From Massospora cicadina (taxonomy: Eukaryota > Entomophthoromycota > Entomophthoromycetes > Entomophthorales > Entomophthoraceae): a stretch of 64,000 bases of DNA. Within the stretch, counting starts at the first letter, position 1; every line of letters begins with the position of its first letter. The notes under the pieces are model-generated. The model made no database searches. It worked only from the letters and a program-made list of their open reading frames with translations, and was not told the origin of the DNA. The stretch is from NCBI GenBank assembly GCA_022478985.1, contig JAKSZP010014460.1:62001-126000 (forward strand), in the 5' to 3' direction. This document shows positions 46,154-58,616 of the stretch, in pieces. Made by a program: the position numbers and the translations under genes.

Positions 46154-47220
46154 AATGAACAAAGTATCGTCCAACATTGCATCTAAAACAGCCCCTGTCT
46201 TATTGGCTGACCATAGCCATCTGCAGTCAGCCACCATATTGGGTTTCCCAGCCTTAACACCAGCAGCGCATCTGGCAGAAACCTGATAGCAATATTGCCT
46301 CCTTCCTCAATTTTTATGAATCTGCTATGGAAGGAGCAACTGACCAACAAAAAATCCAGTACATTATTTTATGCTTAAACTGTTTAGCTCAAGAAATAAT
46401 GGACCGCTATGGTCAGCCTCAGCACTTGGGTGGAGGTTAAGAAAGTGCTTCTTGATTAATTTGGCTCCAATCATAGTTTGCAACAGCAAAACAGGCCTTA
46501 ATGTGCCTTAGTCTACAAGAGGGAGAATTGGTCACCTCTTTAGTTGAGCGCTTCTATAATAAAGCTTAACCTTTGTTTCTTGCCCAAATGATCCCTCTCA
46601 ATGATGAAATTGCAGCTATATTGTCTGGCTTAGCACCTCATCCCTCCTTGCAATGCATCTCTTTTCTGTAAAGCGCACTTTCACAACTGTATGAGATATC
46701 AAGGAGGCCTTATTAGCAGTTGCTAATATCTATGATCTTGACCCTACACAAGGATCTTTGAGTCAAGCATCTACGATGACCCATTTAGCTTCTACTATGG
46801 CTGTTTCTCTCTGGAAACCTACTTTTGTGGAGTTGCCAGCACAAACTGCTACTTCTTCCCATAACAATAAGCAGATGGTAATGGCTGTAACAGGGCAGTG
46901 CTCCCCTTCATCTTCAGTTTAAAAGACTCAGTTGGTAAAAGCAGTTGTCCCTTTGCCTTGCCCATCTTCTTCTTCAGAGCAGCTGTCTCAAGTGGTCGCA
47001 AAGCTGGCTTCCAAGCTTAAAACCCTCACTCAGGTCCCAATTGCTCCCACAAACACCGGTTAAATGATCATGTCACTAAGGCTAAACCTCCTGTTTCACG
47101 AAACCCAGCCACTGAAAGACACAAAGCTGTTAAAGTTAAAACATTTACCTCTAAGGTGATATCCCCTCAACCTCTCATTCAGCTAACTCTAGTCTGAAGC
47201 CTATCTCCATGAGGCAGCAC
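46154..47220 (+). pseudogene. Gag of element E
   Basis: Starts around ATG 46156 with NKVSSNIASKTAPVLLADHS. Then comes NIASFLNFYESAMEGATDQQKIQY and LNCLAQEIMDRY, aligning with FLYIYEAAMDGTTDKQKVYH and LICLAQEM in element D. Further blocks are EVKKVLLD and the SNHSLQQQ region, then DIKEALLAVANIYDLDP-like sequence near 46700. Frameshifts and stops are frequent. No zinc knuckle seen. Confidence 0.7.
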
Positions 47221-47522
47221 CAACCCCCTACTTTGAAGTTCGAAATTCAAGCTGTGAAAATTCCAACGCCTCCCCAAAAGTTAATAAGGTTGAGGAACAA
47301 CCCCAGGACATAGCATCCCATAAGGGAAGTCCTGAATTTACCCCACCTCCTTTGGGTTCTTTAACCTGCATTGATAAATCCTCTGATGAAGAGTATGAAG
47401 GGGATGATGAAAATATCGGTCATTACGTTCTAGGAGCCCAGATGAAGTGGAGGTACCTGATCAATTGAACCTTGAGAGAGTAAATTGGGCTAAGTTCCCT
47501 CAATCAAACTTATCTTTGGCAA

Positions 47523-48060
47523 GTGATAATGGGTCTCAAGATTATTGACGCTGCTAATGACGTGGACCATCTCATTGCCACCTTTCTCCAATCTACCCAT
47601 TGTGTGCTTACCCTGCAGACTATCCAGGAGAAATACCCTGAAACTTTAAAACGCCTTGCCTCCACTTTTCATCTAAAAGAGGTCCTCGCTCTTCCCCCTA
47701 CCTTGGGTGATACTTTAACTAAAATGGAGAGTCGTTATTAAAGGAGGTATGGTTAAAGCTATCATTAACACTGAATCCCCTGTAAACGATGTGTCAACTA
47801 ATCTCATTAAGAAATTTAAGCTGGCCCCTGACCTTGAATACACTCAAGAGTTTGTAACAGTGGGCCCAAACAACACCCGCGCCATTGAAGCCTACTATTC
47901 TCTGCCCATTCGGTTTGGGAAGCTTCTCTTGTCAGCTCCAACAGTGGCTTTGACCAATAAAACCTAAGATTTACTTATTGGAACCCAATGTATGCTTGAA
48001 TATGAAGGTGTTATTAAGTTGAAGTAGGGCTTCCTCTCCCTGCTTAACTATGAGGTTCTT
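47523..48060 (+). pseudogene. Protease of element E with lost active site
   Basis: 47523-47741 is the linker (KRLASTFHLKEVLALPP, cf. TSTFWLKEVLALAP in D). From 47749 it reads MVKAIINTESPVNDVSTNLIKKF. D-T-G has become N-T-E, two changes of G-to-A type. The remainder (YTQEFVTVGPNNTRAIEAYYS, then after a stop LLIGTQCMLEYEGVIKL) matches element D residue for residue in most places, so the loss of catalysis is secondary. Confidence 0.82.
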
Positions 48061-48129
48061 CTGATGCTGTCTAATGATGAGCTCAATAAAAATTAGTTTG
48101 CACAGTTGAGTATCCCTCTCCGCTTTATC

Positions 48130-48480
48130 CCTGCATTACACCACGGCATGATGGCATACAATACTGTTGCCTCCCTCAGTGGATGCCCTAAAGGGTATCC
48201 TTTCTATGCTTCTGAAGAGGTGGTTATTAAGGCTGGGGAACAAAGGGTATTGACACGAAGATTAACATGAAAAACCCACACAACTGCCTACTGCACCTCA
48301 TTACATAGATAGAGTTGGTCTTTTTGAGCCCAGAGTTTTGCCAGGCGTGTTAGACCCCGCCTATCATCGGCCTATTAACTTTTTTCTGGAGAATCTCACC
48401 AAGAAGGATATGGTGGTAATAAGCATCAGGAGATCAGAGGAGGACTGCTGATACCCATTAAGAACATCAAGCAAGTCCAC
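48130..48480 (+). pseudogene. dUTPase-like domain of element E
   Basis: Reads SLSGCPKGYPFYASEEVVIKAGEQRV, then after a one-base shift DTKINMKNPHNCLLHLIT, a stop, and later ENLTKKDMVV, then GDQ and RGGLLIPIKNIKQVHCIGSMAG. The order I-K-A/P-G-E-Q-R-V, (V)DTKI, ENLT, GD(R/Q), LL-P-(V/I)-(E/K)-N-I is shared with element D at 20777-21141. This argues that the domain is an ancestral part of the family, not a chance resemblance in one copy. It is frameshifted and inactive. Confidence 0.65.
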
Positions 48481-48492
48481 TGTATTGGGTCT

Positions 48493-49990
48493 ATGGCAGG
48501 TATGGGCTTACCTGCTGACCACTCCATATGTATCCTACCTTCTATTCATATCTCCGTTGAACTAACCCCAGCTGTGCTAGATAAAGTCCATACCTTACTC
48601 GAGGCCTACAGCGACATTTTCTCCAAATGTGACAATGACTATGGGCATATGAAGGGGTGGATGCATACAATTGAAGTTGATGATGATAAAACCATTTGTT
48701 ACAAGCCCTATCACAAATCAAAAGTTGAGGAGCTACAGATACAGACGGAGCTTAAACAGCTTTTGGATGCTGGATTGCTGGTGCCATCACAAAGTCCTTG
48801 GTCATCTCCATTTTTATTTATAAAAAAGAAAAATAGAGGTCATTGGGTAGTGATGGATTATCACAGATTAAACAACCTCACCAAGAAGGATAGTAATCAT
48901 ATCCCTCGCATTGATGACGCACTGTCCCAATTTTTTTGAGTCTAAATACTTCTCCGCCATGGACCTGGCTAGCGGTTATTGCCAAATGGACCTTTCTCCA
49001 AAAGACCAGGTAAAATGTGCTCTTATTTGCAGTGAGGGTCTCTTCCAACCTACCTGACTGCCATAAGGATTGTACAACGCGCCCACCACTTTCCAGCGAG
49101 CAATGGATCATATCTTGCAGGATCTAAAATTAAGTTGTGTCATTGTCTATCCCAATGATATTATAGTTTTCTCTAAGAATTTTAATGAACACCTCACACA
49201 TTTAAAGGAGGTGTTTCAATGCTTGTGGGCTTCTAGTGTCATATTAAAGCCCTCTAAATGCACGTTTTTCCAGATAAAGCTGATTTCCTTGGACACGCTA
49301 TCTCACAAGATAGGATACAACTGCTTTAAGATAAAGTCAAAGCCATCTCAAAAATGCCAGCCCCTAAAAATTTACAAGATATTCAGGTATTCCTAGGGAT
49401 GATGGGGTATTACCATCAATTTATCCCAAAATTCGCTAAGCTCAGTGAACCCCTCATCCGCCTTTTAACTAAGAAGACCCCCTTTCATTGAGGTGCTGAA
49501 CAAAAAGCCGCCTTTGAGACCTGAAGGCGCAAATACAAAAAAAGACCAATGCTATGCCACCCTGACTACAGCAAACCCTTCATGTTGTTCATGGATGCCT
49601 CTGGCTACGCTGTTGGAGCTATCTTGGCTCAAATGGATGAGCATGGAGTCGATCATCCCTTTTATTACTTTAGAAAAACTTTTAGAAGATGAGCGTAACT
49701 ATAGTGTCATGGAGAAGGAGCTCTTGGCTGTCCTGCTCGCTGTCAAACACTACCGCCCCTTCCTATATGAAAATCCCTTAAAAGTGATCACTGACCACGC
49801 CTCTCTAAAGTGCTTGCAGAATATGAAGGAACCCACGGGGCGGTTGGCTCACTGGTCTCTGAAGCTATAGCATTATTGTATGACTATTGAGCATTGGGCA
49901 GGAAAGCGCCTCATGAATGTAGATGGGTTAACATGACTGCCCGTTATTCACTTAGAAATGTGAAGCTGAGAGGCTAAACGATCTCCTCAT
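48493..49990 (+). pseudogene. RT and RNase H of element E
   Basis: The 148-codon frame 48493-48939 is open: pre-RT linker, then KVEELQIQTELKQLLDAGL, SPWSSPFLFIKKK, VVMDYHRLNNLTKKDS. After a shift it reads AMDLASGYCQMDLSPKDQ. The catalytic block at 49148-49159 is YPND where YLDD is expected, so one catalytic Asp is Asn. RNase H remnant 49590-49870 has MDASGYAVGAILAQ in one frame, then NYSVMEKELLAVLLAVKHYRPF and KVITDHASLKCLQNM, with its Asp/Glu residues still present. Several stops follow to 49990. Confidence 0.85.
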
Positions 49991-51170
49991 GACTCCAGAG
50001 GCATGAGCTTATGAAGATGAACTTGTACAAAAAATGCTCGCTTGACACTCCTGAAACACCAAGGTAAAAATGGGAAGCTATATAAGAAAGTAGGAGTAAA
50101 TTTGTTTCCCTACCTATGGCCGTCAGAGCGAGTTCCTGTCATCTTGGAGTCCCACATTATCATGGAGCATGGCGGAGTATGCAAAACATATGAGTGGGTG
50201 AAATAGCGGTACTACTGGGAGGGCATCTTGGAAACAATAACCAAAGTATTGGATGCAGGCCTGACCTGTAAGAAACAATCTAGCTTCAAGGCCTGATATC
50301 AATATCAACATACGACGCCACAACAACCTTTCCACATCTTAAGTTTGGATGTGGTAGGTCCTCTCTCTCAGATCACAGGTGGCAATTGCTATATCTTAGT
50401 TGGTACTAATCACTTCACCAAATAGGTTAAAGCTGTAGCTCTCACCGCTCATACTGCTAAGACCACGGCCAACTTCTTACACCAATACATTTTCACTCAG
50501 CATGGGTGTTTCCAGGTCCTCTTATGTGATAATAGAAAAATTTACCTCCTGAGTGGTGCAACTCTTTTCCACCTCCATGGGAGTGCACCAACTCTTCTTG
50601 GCCCCATATAACCCATCCACAAGTGCTTTAAAAAAAGTTAACGGAACCTTGGTCTCCATACTCCACAAAATGGCCTATTCAGACCCTCTCCACTGAGATC
50701 TTTATTTACCAAGTGCCCTCATGGCCTATCAAATTAGTTTCTACATCCTAAAGATGTCCCCTTTCCATGTGTTGTATGGCCAAGAACCTGGGGTACCAGC
50801 TCTACTAGCAAAAGATATTATCACTGACAGAACTGGCTCATAGAAAGCCATGAAAAAGTTGGCCTAACACATCATCCAACTACAAGCGGAAGATATGCCT
50901 AACTTGGCTAGGACAGTCACAAAAGAAGCTGAAGCAGCTAATGAGCTCCGTGTCCCTCCCCCTTCCATTCAAGTAGCTGACTTGGTATTATATTATCACA
51001 ACCGCAGCACTATTAGAAGTGAGAAGCTTGGTTCAATCTGGGAAGGGCCATTTTCAAACTTCATACAAGTGAGGGGATGAGTACTTGATCAAATACCTCA
51101 CTTCTGAAGTCACCATTAATTGGGTATATGGCCGCTTCCTACAACCTTATTCTCCCCCCAACATTTTTAA
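49991..51170 (+). pseudogene. Integrase of element E
   Basis: Zinc domain remnant at about 50150-50290 (SHIIMEHGGVCKTYEWVK ... AGLTCKKQ; the first Cys of the CxxC is Gly). Core: LDVVGPLSQITGGNCYILVG from about 50345, with first Asp present, and VLLCDNRKI near 50520, where the second Asp is kept but the motif then frameshifts. C-terminal region: 50895-51080 (NLARTVTKEAEAANELRVP, LVLYYHNRSTIRSEKLGSIWEGPF), matching the KLxxxWxGPF end block. Confidence 0.8.
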
Positions 51171-51179
51171 GGGAGGCGA

Positions 51180-51938
51180 TGTTGGACATTTGCTTCTGGC
51201 TTCAGGATAATAATGTTTCAGGGCAAATAGGTCTAAAAAGGAAGAATTTTGGACATTAACAAGTCCCCAATAATAATGAGATTGATTTAAATTTGAATGA
51301 TGATTTTGTTGGCCAAAAGACACTGGCCTATTCTCGGTGGAACCCCACAAATCAGGGTAACATGATTATCCAAATCCTCTATGGGCAACTAAATCAATAT
51401 CCAGCATTAAGATTACTCTGATCACAAAGCGGACCATGGGGCGTCCATTGAATGGTACACCCCCAGCCATGACCAGGTCTATATTAGCACCTATGCAGGA
51501 ACCACTCCCTTTTATAGGAGTGGTGGGGTCCCCCAAGGTAAAATAATTAAATCAAATGGGGATTGGCTAAAATTTAATAATTTGTTACCCCATGGGTACA
51601 TCTTAACTAACCATAATTCCACATCCATTGTTCAGCCTAAGTGAAGCGAGTTTGTCTGAGCTTTGATAGGCTAAAAATCACAAATCACCTAATTCAGAAT
51701 TTAAAAGCTATTTGACGTCAAGTCTTGATGCCTTAAATACTCATAATAAATTATTATATAGGATACTCTCTCTTTTACTCCCACACGGCATATAATAAAA
51801 AACCATAAAACCAAAAACCACTTTAGTATTTATTTATCTTTTTATTTTCATATAACTGGTGAGACAAGCCTCTCACTTATATTGTTGGATTTGAGGCCAA
51901 AAACACCAGCGAGCCTTTTTATATCCCAAAATTCAACC
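51180..51938 (+). repeat. 3' LTR of element E
   Basis: Begins TGTTGGACATTTGC, like the LTRs of element D. It shares GGCCAAAAGACACTGGCC, CCCACAAATCAGGGTAACA, the GGGGTCCCCCAAGGTA block and the terminal CACCAGCGAGCC block. The right end is placed by alignment to the solo LTR at 60611-61363 and is uncertain by about 10 bases. Confidence 0.8.
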
Positions 51939-52927
51939 CTGGTCTTAAAAAAATTCCACTATATCTTAAATTCTTCTATAGTTACAATATGGTACCTAAA
52001 GACCTCTATCAAAATATATCTCTATTAAAGACACTAGTGTTGTTCTCATTTCTCTTTCTCCTGTCACTACCAATAAACCTACGTTCTTGCTAGAGTCTAC
52101 CACAAAACTTTAAGCATTTTAAAGTTTATCAAATAAGTTTTATCACTGTATCTTGACATACACAAAAATTTAACTGAGTTGATACAAAAACTAATGATAA
52201 CTACTTTAAAAGCTCTGCTATATATATTATATAGTTTTGATTAAAAGCTAATCAATAAATAATCAAAAGTCATCTAATGTAAAAATATATACAACGTTAT
52301 AGAAAAATCTTTACTTTTGTTTTAAATCACCTAATAAGCTGATTTTTAATCATCTAAATATAGTATATCTATCACATTATATGTGAGAATATGGATAAAA
52401 ATAGCTCTTTTTTATCAAATGAGGATTTTAATATTAAGTGAAATAAAAGTATATATATCCTTGAGAAGGGCAACTAAGTGTATTTTTTAGACTTTAAAAA
52501 TCTTATATATAACGTTATCATGTAATAATGCATGGGAATCCTGCTAAACACACATTATTAATATTATTAATATTTTTTACTATTGATTTTTTTCTCTATA
52601 AATCTATACTGATATAATCTTTAAACATTAGTTAGAATTGTATCTTAGCACAAAAATATTATAATACGCTACCCCATAATACATGATAATTAGATTATTG
52701 TTCCATTATCAAGATATAACTAACATCTACAAAACTAAATCAAGTAAAAATTAGCTATATAGTTTAATTAAGATTTTTTATTACAGTAACTTGGTAATAA
52801 ATCATATTCTAGTGTAAATATAAGATAGGCTATAGTAAAAAAGATTATAGCTTTTCTTTCCCGTTATTATCACTTTTAGTAACATGATTCTACGCAATTT
52901 CTCTGAGATTGACAATCAACCTGGAAT
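51939..52927. other. AT-rich region without supported genes
   Basis: Very AT-rich, stops in all frames. The composition changes sharply at about 52870-52930, where the LINE begins. Confidence 0.65.
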
Positions 52928-54440
52928 ATGAGCAAATTTATCCGCAACAATACAAGTTGGGCAAAAGTGGTTAGCACAAAAGGCCCAAAGCCCTCCCAAC
53001 CCACCGGAAAAATGCCCCAGCGGAATGTTGACACACCCTCCCACCAAAAAGGGTGAGTACAGTGCCAAACCCAGAGTTTTGCAATTCCTGCAAAAAATGG
53101 GCGCATATACCAAAATTGAACACTCCCAACCCTTGTCCTCCCTTGAGCACAGCCTTAGAATTATGGTCAGCAATACTTCCCTTGAATCATGGGAAAAAAT
53201 GGGGAGGCCTTCTCTGCAAATTTCCCAAACACCATCTCAGTAAATTACAAAAATTTACACAGAGGATGGATGGATGTCAGGTTCATGTCCGCAGAAGAAG
53301 TGGTGGATGCAGCAAAAATTAAATTCTTCATAAAAATCAACAATGAAGACTACACCATCCGCATGGTGCGCACATGATGGAATGAGGAAACAACCTATTC
53401 ATCATATTTGACTGACTCCCAAGCACTGTGCACCATAATATCCTCATGGATGAACTCCATGGGGGCCTCAAAGGTTACAGAGTTATTAAACAGTTTGAAT
53501 TCAAAAAATCCCCCTTCTGCCCCACCTGTGCACAGGAAAGGCATACCATTATTGAACCAGATCAGGATGTGGCAGAGGATATCACCCTCATTCCCCGCAC
53601 AGTGACCATCAACCTCCCTGATGGCAGCGTATCTCGCCCCTTCCATATCACACCAGAACACACCCCACCTATCTGCAAATTCTGCTCAGAAATAGGCCAT
53701 AAAGACCATGCATGCCCAGAAAGTGCAGGATTGAAGCACCGGAATTTTGTGAGGACAATATGGATGAAACAAGCCCAACTTTTGGCAAAATTAAGGACTC
53801 CACTTTTGCCTTCTATTGGGGAAAAAGAGCTGATATTGCTTTGGTCGAGCCCATCTTGCATAAGGACTGCCATTGTGCACAGACTGCCCACAAGCAGGCC
53901 GCGAATTCCGCTGAGACCCAAACTCACACCACAATTTCCATGGAACAGATTCAGGCAGATGCCATGGCAGCACAGCAGAATAAATAATCAGATCCTCCAC
54001 ATAAAACCCAACACAACCAAAATGATGACATTATTGGACACAACCAATTAAACACCTCCAACCAAGTGGGAGCAGATCCACTTTGCACCACTGGGGATCC
54101 TCCCAGTCAATCACATGTGATAGGCGATGATATGGAAGACCACTTCAGCCAATCACAATGTGACAACACCTATGCACAAGACCCAACCACCCCAACTCCT
54201 AGTTCTGCTCATCAAACCCATAGGCAAATGGCAAAAAAAGTTTTTTTTAATGAGGCAAAAGCCAACCCACGCCAGACCCAAAATCCATGGAGTAATCCAA
54301 GCTGGAAGAAACTGAACAATGCCAGCACCAAGGCCACCAACCAACACACTGGAACAAATCTGGCTAGTCAACCCTATACTTGCAGTATGACTCACGATAA
54401 GGAACTGGGTGACCTCAGTGGGTCACCCCAGCGTTCCTGA
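52928..54440 (+). pseudogene. LINE ORF1 (Gag-like, CCHC zinc knuckle)
   Basis: Starts at ATG 52928 (MSKFIRNNTSWAKVVSTKG). Fragments in three frames follow: 53189-53377 (GWMDVRFMSAEEVVDAAKIK, resembling the nucleic-acid-binding N-domain of fungal LINE ORF1 proteins), then 53428-54051. The latter carries ICKFCSEIGHKDHACPE, a perfect C-x2-C-x4-H-x4-C knuckle at 53673-53714. The tail to 54440 is Asn/Gln/Thr/Pro-rich. ORF1 proteins coat LINE RNA. At least three frame breaks here. Confidence 0.8.
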
Positions 54441-57400
54441 TGTGCGGACTACCACAATCAACATAGGGACGCTCAACGTCATGGGAGCCAAGGCCCCCAC
54501 ATCCCAGGCCAAAAAAATGGCTTTCCTGCACAATATCCTCATGGATATCTTGGCTATCCAAGAACCCCACTGTTCACTGGGGGAGGAGGAGTCATGGTCA
54601 ATCATGCTCCTTCTGGCAAAATCCTTTTGGACACACCATTGTGGGATGGTAATTCAAACAAACTGTAACCCTCCAGTAAAAATCTAAAGCACATCCTCCC
54701 AACTGGAGGGACAGACGCTCCTAGCAAACCTCAAGTGGAACGGAGAGAATTTTGCCATGGCATGCATGTATGCCCCATGTGATCCGAATGACCGCCAAAA
54801 ATTCTTTTCTGATATCCTCTCAATCCATTTCTCTGAGGCAACATTTTTTGCAGGAGATTTCAACTGCTGGCTTAACACCAATACCGACTGCTGGCCCAAG
54901 TCTAGGGCTATACCCCGCGGCCACACAGAACTATGCATACTAAAGGCAACATTGGGCCTATGTGACACAATTCCCAAATAAGCCCCCACCCTGTCCAACA
55001 TGACGAGGCCCCACCACAACAATAACCAGCTGGTCTCAATGACCTGGATTGACCTGATGCTCGCCCCTGTAGACTTCTGGCACCAAGTATCAAACTTTAC
55101 AACAACAATTACCCCTTTTTCTGACCATCGAATGGTCTCAATAGTGATATCATCCTTGGAAAAATATGAAAAACCACCAACCTGGCACAGAGTTCACCCA
55201 AGCACCATCCACCTTCTGGAGCTTAAACTTTAGATCAAGATGGTGCTAATAACACAGCAAGAAAAACAAACACCTGATGGGAATCCTATCGCCAAGTGGG
55301 AAATATTCAAGGCTTGTGCAACCAAGAAAGCCTGCCACCTAAACTCCAGAAAAACAGCTGCAATGACCATGACAATCAACAAGGCTATCAGACAGCTATA
55401 ACACTTAGAAAACAACACACCTCGCGAGGGATACACCCCCCAATGGGACCGCCTGTGGTTCCAGCTATTGACACAGGTAAACTCCCTCTTTAGGAAACAC
55501 CAGCATTACACCAAAGAATGCTATAAATCAAAATACATTTTATCCAGAGAAACTCACATGGCCCAATTTTTCTGCCGTTGTAAAACAATTTCAACATCAG
55601 TGACCTGCACACAGGTCCGCCAAGCAGATGACACAATGGCACCTACACCATCAGAAATATCAGCTGAATTACACCAGATTTACACCAACCTGTACACGGC
55701 GGATCTTGCATCACCTAATGAGATTTAAAATTTTTCATCATCCGCTAATATTGATACTATAGCTGGCCAACCAGACCTTGCAGCACCCATAACTAAAGAT
55801 GAACTATGGGAGATAATAAGATCAACCCCATGCAACAAGTGCCCTGGGCCTGATGGCCTTCCATATAAATTTTTCAAAAAATATTTTAAACATATCGCAC
55901 CAATACTACTGGCAACTATGAATAAGTGCTGGAAGACACATCCCTTCTACCTGGTGGCCAAGATGCATACGTGGTCACACTATTCAAAAAAGGAGACCAG
56001 GCAGATCTAAACAACTGGCGCCCAATTGCTCTCACCAATACTGACACTAAAATACTAACTAAAATTTTAGCCAAACGTCTGGGTTGCATTACTCAGACAA
56101 CCCTCTCCCCCATCAATTTGGATTCATCCCAAATCGCTCAATTTGGGATAATATCCACACAATTGCCAACATCTGCCAAGCTAATCCCACAGGTGCCCTT
56201 TCTTTCCTGGACCAAAAGAAAGCCGACTGAGTACACTGGGGATATCTAGAACAATGTCTGAAGGCTTTCAACCTACCACCCCGCTTTATAAACTGGGCGC
56301 TCCTCCTAACGCGCTCAGCCAGGTTTGCAATCAGAGGCCCAGGTTTCCTAAATGACACCATCATCACCCCCCAAAGGGGCCTTAAACAAGGTGACCCGCT
56401 TAGCCCCCTACTATACAATTTTACCCTTGACCCCCTCCTTCGCATTGCAAAAACAAAGCTCACTGGAATCAGGTTGGAGGGACAACCACTAACCAAAATG
56501 CTCGCCTTTGCTGATGACTGCGTTGTTGGAGTCTCAGGCAATAGGGATGCCAGGGCGATTGAGCGCATTATTCATCAGTATGAGTCAGTGAGTAACGCCA
56601 TGCTGAACAAACAGATAACAGAGGTAATTGTTATGGGCAAAATCAGTTCAAACTGGGCCCCACCCTCCCACCACCACACAAACTAACCAACCACACATCC
56701 AACCACACAACAACGATCCAAGCCGGAAAAACCACTATGTTTACCCTTTGCACACCACCCTGCCACCAACCCAGTCCGTCGTCTGGGCATATGGCTCAAA
56801 ACCAGTGGATATGCACTTGACACCATAGAAACCAACATTTTGGACAACATCACAAAAAGAATGACATGTATGAGGAGGAGTAAAGTCAGTTTAACTGGAA
56901 GAGTTGTGTTAGCCAACTCCTTGATCCTATCAAAGTTATGGTTTGCTGCCCACGCAATCCCCTTCTCCGCCAATTTTACCAACGCAGTCTACAAGCTCCT
57001 GCAGAACTGGCTATGGTCTGGATACCATGCACCTGTCAGGCTGGAGACCATGTATGGCCCACAGAAGAGAGGCGGGATGGGGCTGCTCAACTTCACGGAA
57101 AGAGCTACGCAAATACTAGGCTCATGGATAGCCTCCACGACGTCACCCAACCCACCATCCCCCCACTAGGCCAAGGCAGCCCAAACCAATTTTGCAAGGG
57201 CACTACATCTGAGGTCCCCCTCCAACCCGGCGACCCTGATGAAGTACCTTGTAACACACTTAAATGCCACCAGACCACACAACACCAATAGGTATTTCAA
57301 ATGCATCCTATACAACCTAAGACAAGGTGATTGGAGCTTCTACTATGCACAGAAATCTGAAGACAATCACCCTCAAACTGGATATGTGCAACTCCACAGA

Positions 57401-58048
57401 GGACAAATGGTGTCTAATGTACCTGCCCCATTACCACCCTTCCCTCTGTCCAGGATTGACTACCTAGATCACCAAGGCGTCCCATATGACTTGAACACCC
57501 AAAAACAGGTGTGGAATCTCGTCACCTGCCCCCTCCTATCCCCACAAGTGTGCTCCACAATGTGGCGATACATGTGCCGTACATATAGAACAGCCAACCA
57601 TACTTTCTCAATGTTCGAGACATGCGCCATCTGTGGCGGACCCAACACACTAGCACACCGCCTGGAAGAGTGCCCGCCATCTGCGCATATCTGGGCCAAC
57701 GTGATGCACCTGTTTCAACAATCACCTACAACCAAATTCTGACTATCCCACGATATAATGGCACTCAACATGGCCTCACCTATCCCCCAGACACTGAGGG
57801 CTCTAATTGTGTGCATTGCAATATGGTCCATTCACACAATTACCCTTGACGCCTTCAATGGGATCTTCCGCAATCTCAACCAAGCCATCATCAGGTTCCA
57901 CAACCATTTGGCTGACCATTTTCAAGCCTGGCTGTTTGGCTCACTCCAACACAAATGGAAGAAACGGATGGGCACCTGGATTCCAATCTGGTTCCTTCGT
58001 TATGACATTGAAAACCTCACAGTCTTCATAGGCGGTACACCCTACTAG
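54441..58048 (+). pseudogene. LINE ORF2: endonuclease, reverse transcriptase, C-terminal zinc finger
   Basis: Endonuclease: INIGTLNVMGA at about 54457, AIQEPHC with the catalytic Glu at about 54562, GDFNCWLN at 54853-54876, and FSDHRMV at about 55118, all main motifs present. RT: KCPGPDGLPYKFFKK at about 55838, then after a shift LFKKGDQADLNNWRPIALTN, QRGLKQGDPLSPLLYNF, and LAFADDCVVGV with FADD at 56507-56518. The Asp-A block reads LDQKKAD followed by a stop near 56229. C-terminal CCHC: CAICGGPNTLAHRLEEC at 57623-57673. The endonuclease nicks target DNA and RT copies the RNA from the nick. At least five frame or stop disruptions. Confidence 0.88.
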
Positions 58049-58265
58049 CCCATGAGTTGCCATGCCACTCAAGGTCCAGCCACCCACCACCCGTGGACCC
58101 CCAGCTACACCAAAGTGTGCCAAGTCATATCTTTTGAGTTCCTTTGTTCTGCACTCTCTTCCCATTTCTGTTTTCCACTTTCCCTGCTCCTACATATCAG
58201 ATGTGTCTGTCCCCTGGTCATCCATCCTCATATTAATAAAAAAATTAATAAAAAAATATTATGTT
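58049..58265 (+). other. LINE 3' untranslated region and A-rich tail
   Basis: Non-coding sequence after the last ORF2 codons, ending in repeated ATTAATAAAAAA-like units. The AT-rich genomic flank begins directly afterwards. 58266-58616 is AT-rich with no feature seen. Confidence 0.75.
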
Positions 58266-58616
58266 ATTTGTCTTGATATGGTATTAGTTAAAGTATAACC
58301 TTATGCTAATTAATAATTAATAAACTAGGCATATGTTCTTAATAACTAAATCTGATTAGCTTACTAGTAAGCGTTAAAAATAAATATAGCTTCTTTTTTA
58401 TGGTATAGTAAATACATAAAAAATGATAAACGTTTTTAAAAACAATTTTATTTTGCAAGATCCACACTTTCTATAATATTTAATTAATATTGTATTGTCA
58501 TCAAAGAAACATAAATGTGCCAAATTTCATGGTTTTAGCTATCCTGGAAAGGTAAACTTGAAACTTTTGAATCAACTAAATATCAAACTGCTAAGCTGTA
58601 ACATTATACTGACTAC

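Larger units (their letters stand above)
46154..51938 (+). mobile_element. Ty3/gypsy element E, relative of D, 5' LTR missing
   Basis: Same domain order as element D: gag, acidic spacer, protease, dUTPase-like domain, RT, RNase H, integrase, 3' LTR. Protein blocks match D closely throughout, but decay is heavier: protease NTE, RT YPND, many stops. The 3' LTR (51180-51938) is diverged from those of D. No 5' LTR is visible upstream of 46154, where unrelated coding-like sequence lies. The insertion at D's RT (TGGAG site) is absent here. Confidence 0.88.
52928..58265 (+). mobile_element. Tad/L1-type LINE retrotransposon, near full length, decayed
   Basis: About 5.3 kb, clearly less AT-rich than its flanks. 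ORF1-like region with a CCHC knuckle, then ORF2-like region with AP-type endonuclease, RT with FADD, and a C-terminal CCHC. It ends in an A-rich tail made of ATTAATAAAAAA-type units at about 58230-58262. This architecture and tail fit target-primed reverse transcription. I found no convincing flanking duplication. Multiple frameshifts inactivate it. Confidence 0.9.

Noticed and set aside
52850..58290. Target duplication of the LINE
   Set aside because: Only GTTATT is shared near both ends. In AT-rich DNA this is not distinguishable from chance.
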